From contig OX638318.1 in assembly GCA_951812585.1 (NCBI GenBank), positions 2,540,380 to 2,604,379 on the forward strand: a stretch of DNA of 64,000 bases, read 5' to 3'. Position 1 is the first letter of the stretch, and each line of letters starts with the position of its first letter. Positions 1 to 8,668 of the stretch are shown piece after piece. Source of the stretch: Rhodothermales bacterium (GTDB lineage: Bacteria; Bacteroidota; Rhodothermia; Rhodothermales; Bin80). The notes under the pieces were generated by a model, which saw nothing but the letters and a program-made list of their open reading frames with translations, did not search any database and had not been told where the DNA came from. Both the position numbers and the translations under genes were made by a program.

Positions 1-97
1 TCCGCAGCGATTCCTCCAGGAACGCACGCACGTTGAAGTTGACGATAATGACAGACACGTCCAGATGGCCAGGACGTGTGGAAGCCGGCGCACTCAT
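1..97 (-). CDS. Family 2 glycosyltransferase, N-terminal fragment (runs off left edge)
   Basis: Reading the minus strand from the ATG at 97-95 gives 32 codons before the edge. After a short polar leader comes the stretch VSVIIVNFNVRAFLEESLR, the first beta-strand and nucleotide-binding loop of GT-A fold family 2 glycosyltransferases (consensus VSVIIVxYN). Such enzymes move a sugar from a nucleotide-sugar to a glycan or lipid acceptor, usually on the cytoplasmic side of the membrane during surface polysaccharide synthesis. The DxD catalytic region lies outside the window, so the substrate cannot be judged. The family call rests on the first strand only but is a strong match. Confidence 0.8.
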   Translation of the reverse strand, partial: MSAPASTRPGHLDVSVIIVNFNVRAFLEESLR

Positions 98-278
98 CTA
101 GCGTAATATACCTGCATCAACACGATAGGAGGCATGCAAGCAAGCAAGGAGGCATGTACGGCGCAACGACCACGGGATGCTGCTCTGCCGCAAGAAGACG
201 ATGTAACCAGTCGGTCCGCCGGCTGCATGCGTTTAACGACTTGGACGCGCCCGGCGCTGGGGTATCCGTTCCCAGAAC

Positions 279-659
279 TTGGTCCATCATGAATCTGCTG
301 AGCCGCTGCAGGGCGAGGCACGCAGCGACACGTTGTCGGCGCGTGCGTTCTTTCCTTCCAGTGAGCAGGCCGCAATCCACTGGGACCTCCTGGTATACAA
401 TGGGAATTATGTACCCGCAGTAAACGTCCGCGTACGAGTATTTGATCGCCGCGCAGGAGCGCTGATTGATGTGATGGCACACCGCATCGTGGAGCCGGAG
501 TATGCCAGGTTTCCTGACGCACAACGGATCTTGCACTATGATGATGCGGATTTTGAGGCATGCACGACGATGGGCACGCTGATGGCGCGCTTATCAACCA
601 CTGAAGCGCCGTGGGGCGTGCTCATGCGCAGCAGTGCACTGGACTGGATGCATTTGTGA
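279..659 (+). CDS. Hypothetical protein, possibly a gene remnant
   Basis: An open frame of 126 codons that I do not recognise. The stretch from about residue 30 (AAIHWDLLVYNGNYVPAVNV and onward) reads like genuine beta-rich protein, while the first 30 residues look like translated non-coding DNA. The true start may therefore be missing or lie elsewhere. A hairpin follows four bases after the stop, which is mild support for a real 3' end. Competing minus-strand frames over the same bases (94-597 and 117-536) give low-complexity, Cys/His/Arg-rich sequence and look like shadows. It may be the tail of a decayed exported protein. Confidence 0.35.
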   Translation: MVHHESAEPLQGEARSDTLSARAFFPSSEQAAIHWDLLVYNGNYVPAVNVRVRVFDRRAGALIDVMAHRIVEPEYARFPDAQRILHYDDADFEACTTMGTLMARLSTTEAPWGVLMRSSALDWMHL

Positions 660-662
660 GTA

Positions 663-684
663 GGCCCCTCCGTATGGAGGGCCC
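663..684. terminator. Hairpin after the 279-659 frame, possible terminator
   Basis: Inverted repeat with arms around CCCTCC/GGAGGG and a GTAT loop: six paired bases, one mismatch, then two more pairs. It starts four bases after the stop of the preceding frame. There is no T-run after it, so intrinsic termination is uncertain. Confidence 0.3.
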
Positions 685-881
685 AAACTCGCAGAGCGGC
701 AGTAAGCACGTTCTGTGCGAGTTCTTAACGCACTTGTATCTTTCAGGGCAATTGTCTCCGCAAATGCCAGGCCGCACGCGGTGCAGGCGCGGATCGCAGG
801 TGCGTCGCCAGGCGCACTGCGCCGCCAAGCAGTACGACGGAAGCAAGAGGAGCCAGTGAATGACATAGGATCCGTACACCG

Positions 882-2999
882 ATGAAGATCACCTTATTGC
901 TTACGGCGCTGGGCTGCATGCTTGCGCCCGTTCAGGCCCAGGACCTCGACGTGATTCTTCACGAGCGCCGAGCGGCACGGCATGCTCTGCACAAGGCCAT
1001 GCCGCCATCCCATCAAGCGATGGCCAGCGCCGCGGATTCGATGGTACTGGTTGACCTCTATCATGACACGCAGGGTGTCAACTGGGTTGTGCGTACGGGT
1101 TGGCTGAGCGGCCCTGTCAGCACTTGGCACGGCGTAGCCCTTACCCCTTCGGGGCGTGTCACCGGCCTGGATCTGCAATCCAACGGCCTGTCTGGTGCGT
1201 TGCCCAACGCGCTCGGCAACTTGGACTCGCTCCGCACGCTGTACCTCGCCAACAACTTCATCACGGGGGCCATTCCGGACTCGGTCGGCGCGCTTCCCAA
1301 GCTGGAGGTGCTCAGTCTCTGGAGCAATCGCCTCAGTGGCGCGATCCCCGTTTCGCTGGGTCGGCTGCTGTCGCTGCGAGACCTGCTGCTCTTTGACAAT
1401 GATCTGAGTGGGTCCATACCGGATTCGCTGGGTAACCTGCAGCGGCTGGATCGACTGTGGCTGGACTTCAACGAGCTGGAGGGGCCACTGCCTGCGGCGC
1501 TGTTCAGGCTGTCGATGCTCCGGGAGTTCTTCCTCGATGCGAACAAGCTTACGGGCCCGCTGCCATCCGGACTTTCCGGGCTGACCAGTGTGATTTCGCT
1601 CTACGCAGGGCACAACCAGCTCACGGGACCGCTGCCTCCCGAGCTGAAGTCCCTGCCCGCACTGCAGAACCTGTCGCTGGCGCACAACAGCCACGACGGC
1701 ACGTTTCCCGTAGAAATCGCGGAGACTCCCAACCTTGTCAAGCTGCTGCTCAGCGGCAATCAGCTTACGGGCAGCATCCCGCCGGCGCTGGCGGATCGCT
1801 CCAAGCTCACGACACTGGAGCTCGCTGGTAACAGCCTTACGGGTCCGATCCCGGCAGCGGTCGGCCTGATCCGCGAGCTTAGGATACTGGACCTTGGCGG
1901 GAATCAGCTTACGGGTTCCATGCCCAACACACTGGGATGGGCCACGGCGCTGCGAATGCTGGACCTGTCGAACAATCAGCTCAGCGGCTCGTTGCCGCAG
2001 TCGCTGTCCAACCTTACGCGCCTGGAGAGCCTGGACTTGTCGGCCAATCAGCTGGAAGGCAGCATTGACCCCATCTATGCGATGACACGTCTGCGCACGC
2101 TGCGGCTGCGCGGCAATCGCTTTACGGGCGCGCTGTATGGCGGCTTCGGCTTTATGCCGCTCCTTACGGAGGCCGACCTAGCGGAGAACGCCTTTAGCGG
2201 CACACTGGAACAGATGTTCAATCGCAAAACGTCCCTTGAAGTCCTGCGGCTGGAAGGCAATCAGCTGGAAGGCGTCGTGCCGCCATCGATCACACAATCC
2301 ACGCAGCTTATCGACTTGCGTTTGGCGAACAACCGGTTCGAGGGCCTCCCAAAGCTGGCGAGTCTTGCACGCCTGGACACATTGGATGTCGCCCATAACC
2401 GGCTGACTTTTGAAGCCCTGGAGCCGAACGCGCACGTAGCGTCGGGTCGGTTCAACTATGCGCCGCAAGATTCCGTAAACACGGCCTTGGCCGAGGATGG
2501 CAGCGACCTCGTTTTTTCGGTTCGTGTCGGGGGTTCCTCCAGTGCATATCAGTGGTTTCGTGATGGCGCGGCCATCGCCGGCAATGACAATGACACGTTG
2601 CGGGTGCCAAGTGCCGATCCGGACGCAACGTACCACTGTGATATAACCAACGCAGTGCTGTCCGCACTGACGCTGACGAGTCGCTCAAGGCATTCTACCG
2701 ACATCAACACGGCGCTGGATCCGTCCGCATCGCCCTTTACCTTCGCGCTGCATCCGGGTTATCCCAATCCCTTCCGGACGAAAATCCTGCTGAGTGTGGA
2801 GGTGGCCCTGCCCGTGCACACTACCGTTACGATCTACGACCTGTGGGGCCGGGCCATCATGCGGGTGTTGGATCAGCGGCTTGCGCCTGGTCGGCATCTG
2901 GTGCCGGTCGATGGCGCGCGGCTCGCACCCGGCACGTATCTGTATCGGATGGCCGCCGGTAACTTTCAGGCGGCGCGCACGATGATGCGCGTACGATGA
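882..2999 (+). CDS. Secreted leucine-rich-repeat protein with C-terminal sorting domain
   Basis: 705 residues. Residues 1-20 form a signal peptide ending in PVQAQ. From about residue 55 there is the bacterial LRR cap ([10 protein letters not shown] ... TWHGV), then roughly eighteen plant-type 24-residue repeats of the form L..L.L..N.L.G.IP..L up to about residue 510. An Ig-like segment follows ([19 protein letters not shown], about 550-600). The last 80 residues carry YPNPF, IYDLWGR and LAPGTYLYR, the layout of Por-secretion (type IX) type A/FlgD-like C-terminal domains that send proteins to the cell surface. LRR arrays usually bind protein or glycan. The likely role is a surface adhesin or binding protein; the ligand is unknown. 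The next gene begins 7 bp after the stop but seems unrelated. Confidence 0.85.
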   Translation: MKITLLLTALGCMLAPVQAQDLDVILHERRAARHALHKAMPPSHQAMASAADSMVLVDLYHDTQGVNWVVRTGWLSGPVSTWHGVALTPSGRVTGLDLQSNGLSGALPNALGNLDSLRTLYLANNFITGAIPDSVGALPKLEVLSLWSNRLSGAIPVSLGRLLSLRDLLLFDNDLSGSIPDSLGNLQRLDRLWLDFNELEGPLPAALFRLSMLREFFLDANKLTGPLPSGLSGLTSVISLYAGHNQLTGPLPPELKSLPALQNLSLAHNSHDGTFPVEIAETPNLVKLLLSGNQLTGSIPPALADRSKLTTLELAGNSLTGPIPAAVGLIRELRILDLGGNQLTGSMPNTLGWATALRMLDLSNNQLSGSLPQSLSNLTRLESLDLSANQLEGSIDPIYAMTRLRTLRLRGNRFTGALYGGFGFMPLLTEADLAENAFSGTLEQMFNRKTSLEVLRLEGNQLEGVVPPSITQSTQLIDLRLANNRFEGLPKLASLARLDTLDVAHNRLTFEALEPNAHVASGRFNYAPQDSVNTALAEDGSDLVFSVRVGGSSSAYQWFRDGAAIAGNDNDTLRVPSADPDATYHCDITNAVLSALTLTSRSRHSTDINTALDPSASPFTFALHPGYPNPFRTKILLSVEVALPVHTTVTIYDLWGRAIMRVLDQRLAPGRHLVPVDGARLAPGTYLYRMAAGNFQAARTMMRVR

Positions 3000-3006
3000 T
3001 GCGCGA

Positions 3007-3988
3007 ATGATGATTCGGCGGGATTTTTTGCGCACAGCGACCCTGGGGGCCTTGTCCGCATATGCCCTGCGGCGCAGCGAATGGCAGGCGGACATCGCGA
3101 TCATCGGAGGGGGCGTCGGCGGGTGCGCGGCTGCCCTGGTGGCCCTTGAAGCCGGCTGCACCGTGGTCATGACCGAGCCTACGGACTGGATTGGCGGGCA
3201 GCTGACGCAGCAGGGCGTGCCGCCAGATGAGCACCATGTGGATAGAGTCCCACGGTGCTACGCGAACCTATCGGATATTCAGGCAATTGTGGCGCGCACA
3301 CTATCATACTCACTACCCGCTGGTACCCGCGGCCGCTGAAGCAGAATACCTGAACCCGGGCGCGTGCCTGGTTTCGCGCCTGTGCGCGGAGTCTGCCGCG
3401 GCGCTGATTGTGTTGGAGTCCATGCTGGCGCGCTACACGATGTCTGATCAGCTGCGCATTCTGTACCACGCGAGTCCGACCGCTGTAGAGGTAGAGGGCG
3501 ACCGCGTTTTGACGGTGCAGCTTCAAACGCCGCGCGGCCTTGTGGTGCTGAAGGCGCCGATGTTTCTGGATGCCACCGAAGAGGGCGCGCTATTGCCGCT
3601 GGCGGACGTAGAGCACGTATCGGGCGCAGAGCTGGACACAGGCGAGCTTCATGCCTCTCCCAATCCGTCTCCGGGCAACAGGCAGTCGGCAACCTGGTGT
3701 TTTGCGATAGAGTACCGCGAAGGCGAGGACCATACCATTACACGCCCTGATGACTATGCGTTCGGGGCATCATACGTGCCATCCCTGTCGCCGCCGTGGC
3801 CAGGCAAGTTATTCAGCCTCACCTATACGCATCCCATCACGCTGGCACCGCGACAGGCGAGCTTTGATCCGCGGCCTGAGGCGAAGACCGCGCATTTCAA
3901 CCTGTGGAATTACCGACGGCTGATCAGTCCGGCCAATTTTGCGCCGGGCCGATTTTCGGGCGGCATCTCACTGGTTAACTGGCCTTAA
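3007..3988 (+). pseudogene. FAD-dependent oxidoreductase, N-terminal part (broken)
   Basis: The protein opens with a twin-arginine-like leader ([19 protein letters not shown]) and then the dinucleotide-binding motif [13 protein letters not shown] (FAD_oxidored family, pfam12831 type). The frame is lost near 3238: an extra G turns the expected PPDEHHWIE into PPDEHHVDR, and the correct reading resumes in the frame that runs from 3227 to 3988. That part has LNPGACLVSRLC, FLDATEEGALLPLA and ends at GGISLVNWP followed by a stop, where relatives continue. The C-terminal third is found 5.5 kb downstream at about 9520-10060. With a frameshift and a split it cannot make a working enzyme. Intact members are exported flavoproteins often found in polysaccharide-degradation loci. 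Confidence 0.8.
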
Positions 3989-4022
3989 CGGAAGGAAATA
4001 TCCGATTGCCGCTCTTCTTGCG

Positions 4023-4549
4023 CTAGAGCCTGCGATCTGAGCTACCGGTGGCAAGGCCCACGGCATTCAGCAAATTTTGTTGACGCGCTTCATCTAGATG
4101 CCCTTGCCATACGTTAAGCACGGTTTTGTCTGCATTCAGGTGAATGACAGAGGGTACGCCGTGGATGTTTAAGGCACGAAACGGGAGTGCCACCACAGAG
4201 TCCACGGACACTCCATCGTGAACGAGTCGTCGCTTTTGAAGCGCCACAGAAATACTGGTGTCTACGACAGCAATAACCTGCATCCGGATGTTGCGACTGT
4301 TGCGAGCGGCAACAAGATCCTTGTAGAACGGCATGCTGAGCATGCTGTATGGACAGTATGGTGAAATAGCCAGCAGGAGCTGGGGCTCTTGGTCAAAGCC
4401 CGTGATCTGTGGGACAATCGAGAGTGTATCACCCGCAGTTACTACCACGGAGTGGGGTTGTGGAGGGCTCTGAAGAAGACATGTGCGAACCACAGAACAG
4501 CAACGAAAAGGAGCGTATGAGTCAAACACTCCCATATTACAGGCTTCAT
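4023..4549 (-). pseudogene. Membrane-anchored thioredoxin-fold protein, frameshifted near its N-terminus
   Basis: The main frame (start at 4535 if ATG is taken) gives a thioredoxin-like domain: LLLAISPYCPYSMLSMPFYK, the strand MQVIAVVD, the cis-proline loop NIHGVPSVIHL and a closing amphipathic helix. The CXXC motif is reduced to CPYS, keeping one cysteine. In the neighbouring frame, an ATG at 4549 encodes 35 codons including THTLLFVAVLWFAHVFF, a convincing membrane anchor like that of the sister protein at 7730-8305. That frame hits TAG at 4444-4442. A one-base indel at about 4445-4465, next to a run of four Gs on the plus strand, would join anchor and domain. It is a real frameshift or a sequencing error. 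It lies 35 bp after the propeller gene, so the two are probably co-transcribed. Confidence 0.65.
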
Positions 4550-4584
4550 ATGTCTCGGCAGTGCCGCCTAGGTATTAGCAGTGG

Positions 4585-5778
4585 TCATTCCGGTGAAACG
4601 CGCAATCCAAAAACAGTCACCGTGGGGATGTCAGATGATGTATCCAGGACATGGTACATCCTGTCATTCTTGATGTACGCGTGGCGTGTATCGAGACTAT
4701 CGGGGATGCGAAAGGAATACGCATAATCACCTGTCTCCGCCTGATAGACGTCCACGAAATCTTCCGACGAAGGCGTTCGTGCGTGCACAAACACTTTGTT
4801 GTCGTCAACACCAATATCTCCGTGCAAGCGTCCACCCTCGACTCGATATGCTGTCATGCCCCCTAGATCTATTGTTCCCATCTTGGGCAATTCTACTTGT
4901 CCATAGTCTGGTGTTGTCCGCGCATAGGCTACGGATCCGTCAGGATTGTACCGCACAATCACAGGGAAATGGGATGGAACGTAGAGCATCGATTGCCTGT
5001 AGGTTGCTATGAAGCCTGTAGCTAACGAATAGCGGCGTCCACTCTGACCCTCTACGAGCGCTCCAAAATCGGAGACATCGTCTCCAAGCTGAGACCTGAA
5101 GAGGGTAGGGCTATGCGAAATCAACGTGTACCCTCTCCCGCCTTGGGTCATTTGGTACCTGACAGGTGCCGAGTCGTACGCTTCGTGCCTCAAAAAAGCG
5201 CCTGCAAAGGAGAAAAACAGGACACGCCTACCAGAGTTGTCGACAATGTACACCAAGGAGTCAGCCACAGCCCCCGCGTCTATCATCGTTAGCAACTCAC
5301 CCGGACCCTGTCCAGAGCCTGCCCCATAGGAGGTGACATACGCCCCACTCGGAGTGTACCGCTTTACCTTTGTGTCACCAAAGTCAAGGACGTAGATGTG
5401 TCCGCCCTGATCTACTTTGACTCCAATAGGGTTCCACAAGGAATCGGATGGGAGATCAAACAGCTTAACAATATCCATGTCTCGCCACGCTCTTCCCTTT
5501 GTTTGTTGTTCCAGGACCGGTTCGATAAAGAAATTCGGAAACGTCAATGACGACTCCGTATCCGCCGAAGAGTGACAGGCTCCCAGGAAGAACGACAGCA
5601 ACATACAGGCGGCTACAAGGCGATGGCGCTGCAGCCAAACCCGCTTCGCTGGCGTCAGGTACCAGCAGGGCAACGGACGTCTCCAATTAGAGTTCATACG
5701 TGTGCGCATGGTATTAAGTAACAGAGCGGTTAACGACAAAGATGCTGCTATCCGAAGGGGGCGAAATCGTGTTTTCAT
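4585..5778 (-). CDS. Six-bladed beta-propeller lipoprotein
   Basis: 397 residues from the ATG at 5778. There are two hydrophobic N-terminal stretches. The second ends in a lipobox (LLSFFLGAC, about residues 59-67), so translation may instead start at the ATG at 5709 or 5697. After it come NHL/6-bladed-type blades: PIGVKVDQGGHIYVLDFGDT, VKRYTPSGAYVTSYGAGSGQ, DSLVYIVDNSGRRVLFFS and VIVRYNPDGS. This is the BF3164-like propeller family common in Bacteroidota, with no proven enzymatic activity. It is the middle gene of a minus-strand set: cysteine-rich mini-protein, propeller, thioredoxin-like protein. A similar propeller/thioredoxin pair lies divergently at 6646-8305. Likely location is the outer membrane or periplasm; the role is unknown. 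Confidence 0.75.
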   Translation of the reverse strand: MKTRFRPLRIAASLSLTALLLNTMRTRMNSNWRRPLPCWYLTPAKRVWLQRHRLVAACMLLSFFLGACHSSADTESSLTFPNFFIEPVLEQQTKGRAWRDMDIVKLFDLPSDSLWNPIGVKVDQGGHIYVLDFGDTKVKRYTPSGAYVTSYGAGSGQGPGELLTMIDAGAVADSLVYIVDNSGRRVLFFSFAGAFLRHEAYDSAPVRYQMTQGGRGYTLISHSPTLFRSQLGDDVSDFGALVEGQSGRRYSLATGFIATYRQSMLYVPSHFPVIVRYNPDGSVAYARTTPDYGQVELPKMGTIDLGGMTAYRVEGGRLHGDIGVDDNKVFVHARTPSSEDFVDVYQAETGDYAYSFRIPDSLDTRHAYIKNDRMYHVLDTSSDIPTVTVFGLRVSPE

Positions 5779-5823
5779 GATGCTCGGTCAGGGTTCAGTC
5801 AGGGTGTTGTGAAGCACACTGTG

Positions 5824-6123
5824 CTATGGAGTTATCACGATGTAGTCCAGCTCCCCGAGGCACGTGACTTCGACTACATCGTCCATTGTACAGGGCAATT
5901 GCGATTCATCGCAACAGTACACGGTAAAGCACTCTTGAGCAATAAACTGAGGATTACAGTACGTCGAGCACAAACCGGAGCATACAATGTCCACGGTCGC
6001 CGCACTGTCGCCGGTAGCCAAAGCTTGAGCACCCATCGCCAGCAAGATCGCGCAGATCAGCGATAGTGTGACTCGGCTGGAGGAGTCGCAAAAAAAGAGG
6101 TAAATGCGTCGCATAGTACTCAT
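5824..6123 (-). CDS. Small secreted cysteine-rich protein (eight Cys in the mature part)
   Basis: From the ATG at 6123 this is 99 residues. An upstream ATG at 6165 would add 14 residues, and one at 6114 is also possible. After a basic start (MSTMRRIYLF) there is a hydrophobic core (VTLSLICAILLAMGAQALA) with a plausible cleavage site after ALA. The mature part of about 62 residues has cysteines in IVC, GLC, STYC, QEC, VYCC, LPC and VTC, which is enough for four disulfides. It sits 45 bp before the propeller lipoprotein and two genes before a thioredoxin-fold protein. Bacteroides NVEALA-type peptides lie beside similar propeller genes, but I see no sequence match to them. The function is unknown; a secreted disulfide-rich effector or signal is an inference. 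Confidence 0.6.
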   Translation of the reverse strand: MSTMRRIYLFFCDSSSRVTLSLICAILLAMGAQALATGDSAATVDIVCSGLCSTYCNPQFIAQECFTVYCCDESQLPCTMDDVVEVTCLGELDYIVITP

Positions 6124-6165
6124 GAGTGAGCTAAAACGGTCGACGAAAGGGCAAAAGTAAGACAA

Positions 6166-6645
6166 GTACCGTGGGTTTCTGCAAGCAGCCGTGTGAATTC
6201 AGTATTAAGACGTACTCTCTGCCAACAGTTGAAACCTTCACCTACCTGATCCGATAATCTGCTGTACGATGTCTTCCGACGGCCCCCCCCCATAAGCGCT
6301 AACTTGTTGGATCGCCTACAAAGTATCGTTCCAGCTGAGCTGTTCTCGCACGGGGAGGCTTGGCCAATCTTCTGGAGATAGCCCGCCACTCGTGGATCAT
6401 CCGGGCCAGTCCGCGGTTCAACTGCCCGTAGCACCTGATTCAAGGCGAATTTGAATTCCTTCCAGGCGCTGCTCTGCAAAGAGGGAGTCTTTGCGCTGCG
6501 CCCGCAGCACAGCCCGCGGGCCGTAGCGCTGCTGGATCAGGAAGGTGGCGATTATCCATGGCAGCCGTGCTGTGATGAGGGTGTTGAGGAGGGGTGGGCC
6601 TGCCTAGTGTGTTAAGGTGCACCATAAACGAAGGTAGCTTTGACG
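6166..6645. other. Divergent intergenic region between two propeller cassettes
   Basis: About 480 bp upstream of both cassettes, so it should hold both promoters. I cannot place them with confidence. It contains a run of nine Cs (6283-6291). The part from about 6400 to 6600 is richer in GC, with broken minus-strand coding-like stretches that I do not recognise; it may be insertion-sequence debris. Confidence 0.4.
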
Positions 6646-7737
6646 ATGGCATTGGAACGCTTCACTACGGCCAAAGGAATGCTGGTCTTGCTGGCTATAC
6701 TTGCTATACTTGCAGCCGCATGCAGTTCTGCTCAGTCAGAACAGGAAATTATGCGTTCCCCAATCGTCCCCTTCGGGGAGCTCTTCGCCACGCACGACAC
6801 CGTGCGTCTGGACCCTTCCGTTCTCATTGGCAGTATCGGGTACCTGGACGTTAACGCCCGCGGGGAGCTCTTGATCAGTGACGAAATTGGACGAGGCATA
6901 CACCGGTTCTCTCCTTCAGGCCGTCATCTGAACTCGTATACTACGCTAGACTGTTTGCCGGACGAGGCCAATTTCATACCCGGGAGCTCCCGCTTCATTG
7001 GCGACTCGGAGGTGATAACTTTCGCATTTGGACGTGCCGCTGCCTTTTTTGATGCTGAAGGCAACTGCGCCAGCGCAACTAGGCGGCTGGATGCATTTTC
7101 AAAGGCGATTTGTGCACGCCACGACTCCTTGTACTTGCACCGCGTCTACGTCCGGGACGAAGCCACTATCGGGGTGTATTCACCGTCGCTGGAGGCATTG
7201 GGCAAATTGCAAATAGATTCGCCACGCTTTGTTCTCCTGAATCAGTTTTTTCAAGGACAACCGGGCCGATCCCTCGAATGCTTTGAAGACGGACCGTACT
7301 ATATCTATGCCGAGAGTATGGACGGGGAGGCTGCATGGTCAAGCGGCCCGCGATTTCAGCCAGACTTTTTTGAGGAGCGTCCGGAGGACTTGCCCAAGGG
7401 TGCTAGTGCACAAGTCCTTTCCACAATGTCAGACGAGTATCCGTCCGCAGTGGCAATTTTCGCGCTCGATGGCCTAACGCGTATGACAGTATTTGGCAAC
7501 TTGGACGAACGGTGGCGCCTTGACGGCACACAATCGCGAATAATGGTGGGCCTAAACATCGCCAGCAACGCTGGACATTTTACTGGTCGTAGTACGATAT
7601 CGTCTGTCTATCCCCGGGCCGCTGCCGACGGCTTTTTCTACGTCTTAGGGCCTCATGAGGCCCTAGCAGATGGTGAATTGGGCAATCCGGTTATTGTTCG
7701 CTACCGATTCATCCGACCTGAAAGCGCCGATGGTTAG
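6646..7737 (+). CDS. Six-bladed beta-propeller lipoprotein (second copy type)
   Basis: 363 residues from ATG 6646; a TTG at 6640 is an alternative start. A lipoprotein signal ends in ILAAACSS (lipobox about residues 22-26). Propeller blades follow: IGYLDVNARGELLISDEIG, IHRFSPSGRHLNSY, AAAFFDAEGNC and AIFALDGLTRMTVFGNLDE, ending in NPVIVRYRF. It belongs to the same broad family as the minus-strand gene at 4585-5778 but is clearly divergent in sequence, so the pair is not a recent duplication. The stop overlaps the start of the downstream thioredoxin-fold gene (ATGGTTAG), which implies translational coupling. It is probably an outer-membrane or periplasmic lipoprotein; no ligand can be inferred. 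Confidence 0.75.
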   Translation: MALERFTTAKGMLVLLAILAILAAACSSAQSEQEIMRSPIVPFGELFATHDTVRLDPSVLIGSIGYLDVNARGELLISDEIGRGIHRFSPSGRHLNSYTTLDCLPDEANFIPGSSRFIGDSEVITFAFGRAAAFFDAEGNCASATRRLDAFSKAICARHDSLYLHRVYVRDEATIGVYSPSLEALGKLQIDSPRFVLLNQFFQGQPGRSLECFEDGPYYIYAESMDGEAAWSSGPRFQPDFFEERPEDLPKGASAQVLSTMSDEYPSAVAIFALDGLTRMTVFGNLDERWRLDGTQSRIMVGLNIASNAGHFTGRSTISSVYPRAAADGFFYVLGPHEALADGELGNPVIVRYRFIRPESADG

Positions 7738-8305
7738 CCGCATCCGACTCATACTGTGGTTTGCAGGGACATTTGCAATAGCGTTTGCAGTGCTCGCTGG
7801 TGCGCAAATATGGCTTACATCCACAGGCCCAGGGCCACAATCAGTCACGCCGCGTCCCTTGCCAGATTCATCAGCTCTGTTGGGAGTTGATATTCCCCTG
7901 AGTGACCTGATCGAAGCAAAGTCCCGTGCACCGCTGGCAGAGCAGGGCTTGGTCATGCCCGACACGGCACTGGTAATACTGCTGGGCGGGGTGAGCTGCT
8001 CATCCGATCAGGTGAAGCTGCTCCGCTATTGGTCAGAGCAGCAACCAGAAGTTGATCTGCCGGATCTCCCTGTTCTGGCTATCTACGCTGAACCCTTGGT
8101 GGGAGTTGAGCAGGGGACCTACGAATCGTTACGCTTGCGGCGCGTCAGTCAGGCCCACTTTCCTTTCCTCGTATCGCAAAATCCGGACTTTAACCTGCGA
8201 ATCATGGGTATCCGTACGCCGCAAGTGGTCTTGGCCGAGTCACAGGTCATCACGCATGTGTTCGATCAGACGACGAATTTCAGCTCTTCTTCGGTGCTGC
8301 AGTAA
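7730..8305 (+). CDS. Membrane-anchored thioredoxin-fold protein with a single active-site Cys
   Basis: 191 residues from ATG 7730, overlapping the propeller stop by 8 bp. An N-terminal anchor (LILWFAGTFAIAFAVLAGA) is followed by a periplasmic domain with a thioredoxin-like order: strand ALVILLGGV, then SCSSDQVKLLRYWSEQQ at the active-site helix, strand DLPVLAIYAEP, and the cis-proline loop IRTPQVVLAE. The CXXC motif is replaced by CSSD. This leaves one cysteine, as in the sister protein at 4023-4549 (CPYS). The fold assignment rests on the order of motifs and should be checked by structure prediction. A mixed-disulfide carrier or a pseudo-thioredoxin paired with the propeller are both possible. 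Confidence 0.6.
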   Translation: MVSRIRLILWFAGTFAIAFAVLAGAQIWLTSTGPGPQSVTPRPLPDSSALLGVDIPLSDLIEAKSRAPLAEQGLVMPDTALVILLGGVSCSSDQVKLLRYWSEQQPEVDLPDLPVLAIYAEPLVGVEQGTYESLRLRRVSQAHFPFLVSQNPDFNLRIMGIRTPQVVLAESQVITHVFDQTTNFSSSSVLQ

Positions 8306-8668
8306 CCCGAGCGCTACTGTATTTCACAACAGTCATTGATGTCACGGATAAGGACACAATGCTAGGCTGACCCCCGACTACAGTCCCAGATCTCAAGCCT
8401 GCTCTTTCTGCGGCACGACGGGTTGCACTAGGCGGGCTCTGTCCAACGTCAACTATAATTGAGGTCGACGACAATTAAAACTGCGTGAAGAAGGTGGCGA
8501 TGCTACCGGGCGCAATGGAACGGGGCTCCGCTGTCAGTGAATCTTAAGCCAGGTGCAGTTCACGGTGCTACCCTGCATCACGCAAGAGGCAGAGGGCGCG
8601 CGCTCCTGCAGTCCATCCTCTCAAGGCCCAGCGTGAAGGCGCGGGCCTTAAACCCACTGCGGCCGGTG
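8306..8668. other. Gene-free stretch with IS debris
   Basis: No supported gene. The minus strand at 8378-8428 holds a short copy of the transposase-tail sequence also found at 9366-9416; the rest shows nothing I recognise. Confidence 0.5.
8378..8428 (-). repeat. Short repeat, copy 1: decayed transposase C-terminal tail
   Basis: Minus-strand reading gives VQPVVPQKEQA, a stop, then DLGL and a stop. Copy 2 at 9366-9416 reads VQPAVPQKEQDLDLGL and a stop. The two 51-bp copies differ at seven positions. This suggests remains of two related IS21-type elements. Confidence 0.6.

Noticed and set aside
94-597. Minus-strand open frames over the first 600 bp
   Set aside because: The translations are Cys/His/Arg-rich with no domain; they mirror GC-rich DNA opposite a more protein-like plus-strand frame.
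6283-6291. Run of nine Cs as a phase-variable switch
   Set aside because: It is intergenic and too far from either start to judge; one homopolymer without variant data is not evidence.
6120-6479. Minus-strand 119-codon frame upstream of the mini-protein
   Set aside because: Overlaps the promoter region and the mini-protein start, has no recognisable motif and changes composition midway; at most it is IS debris.
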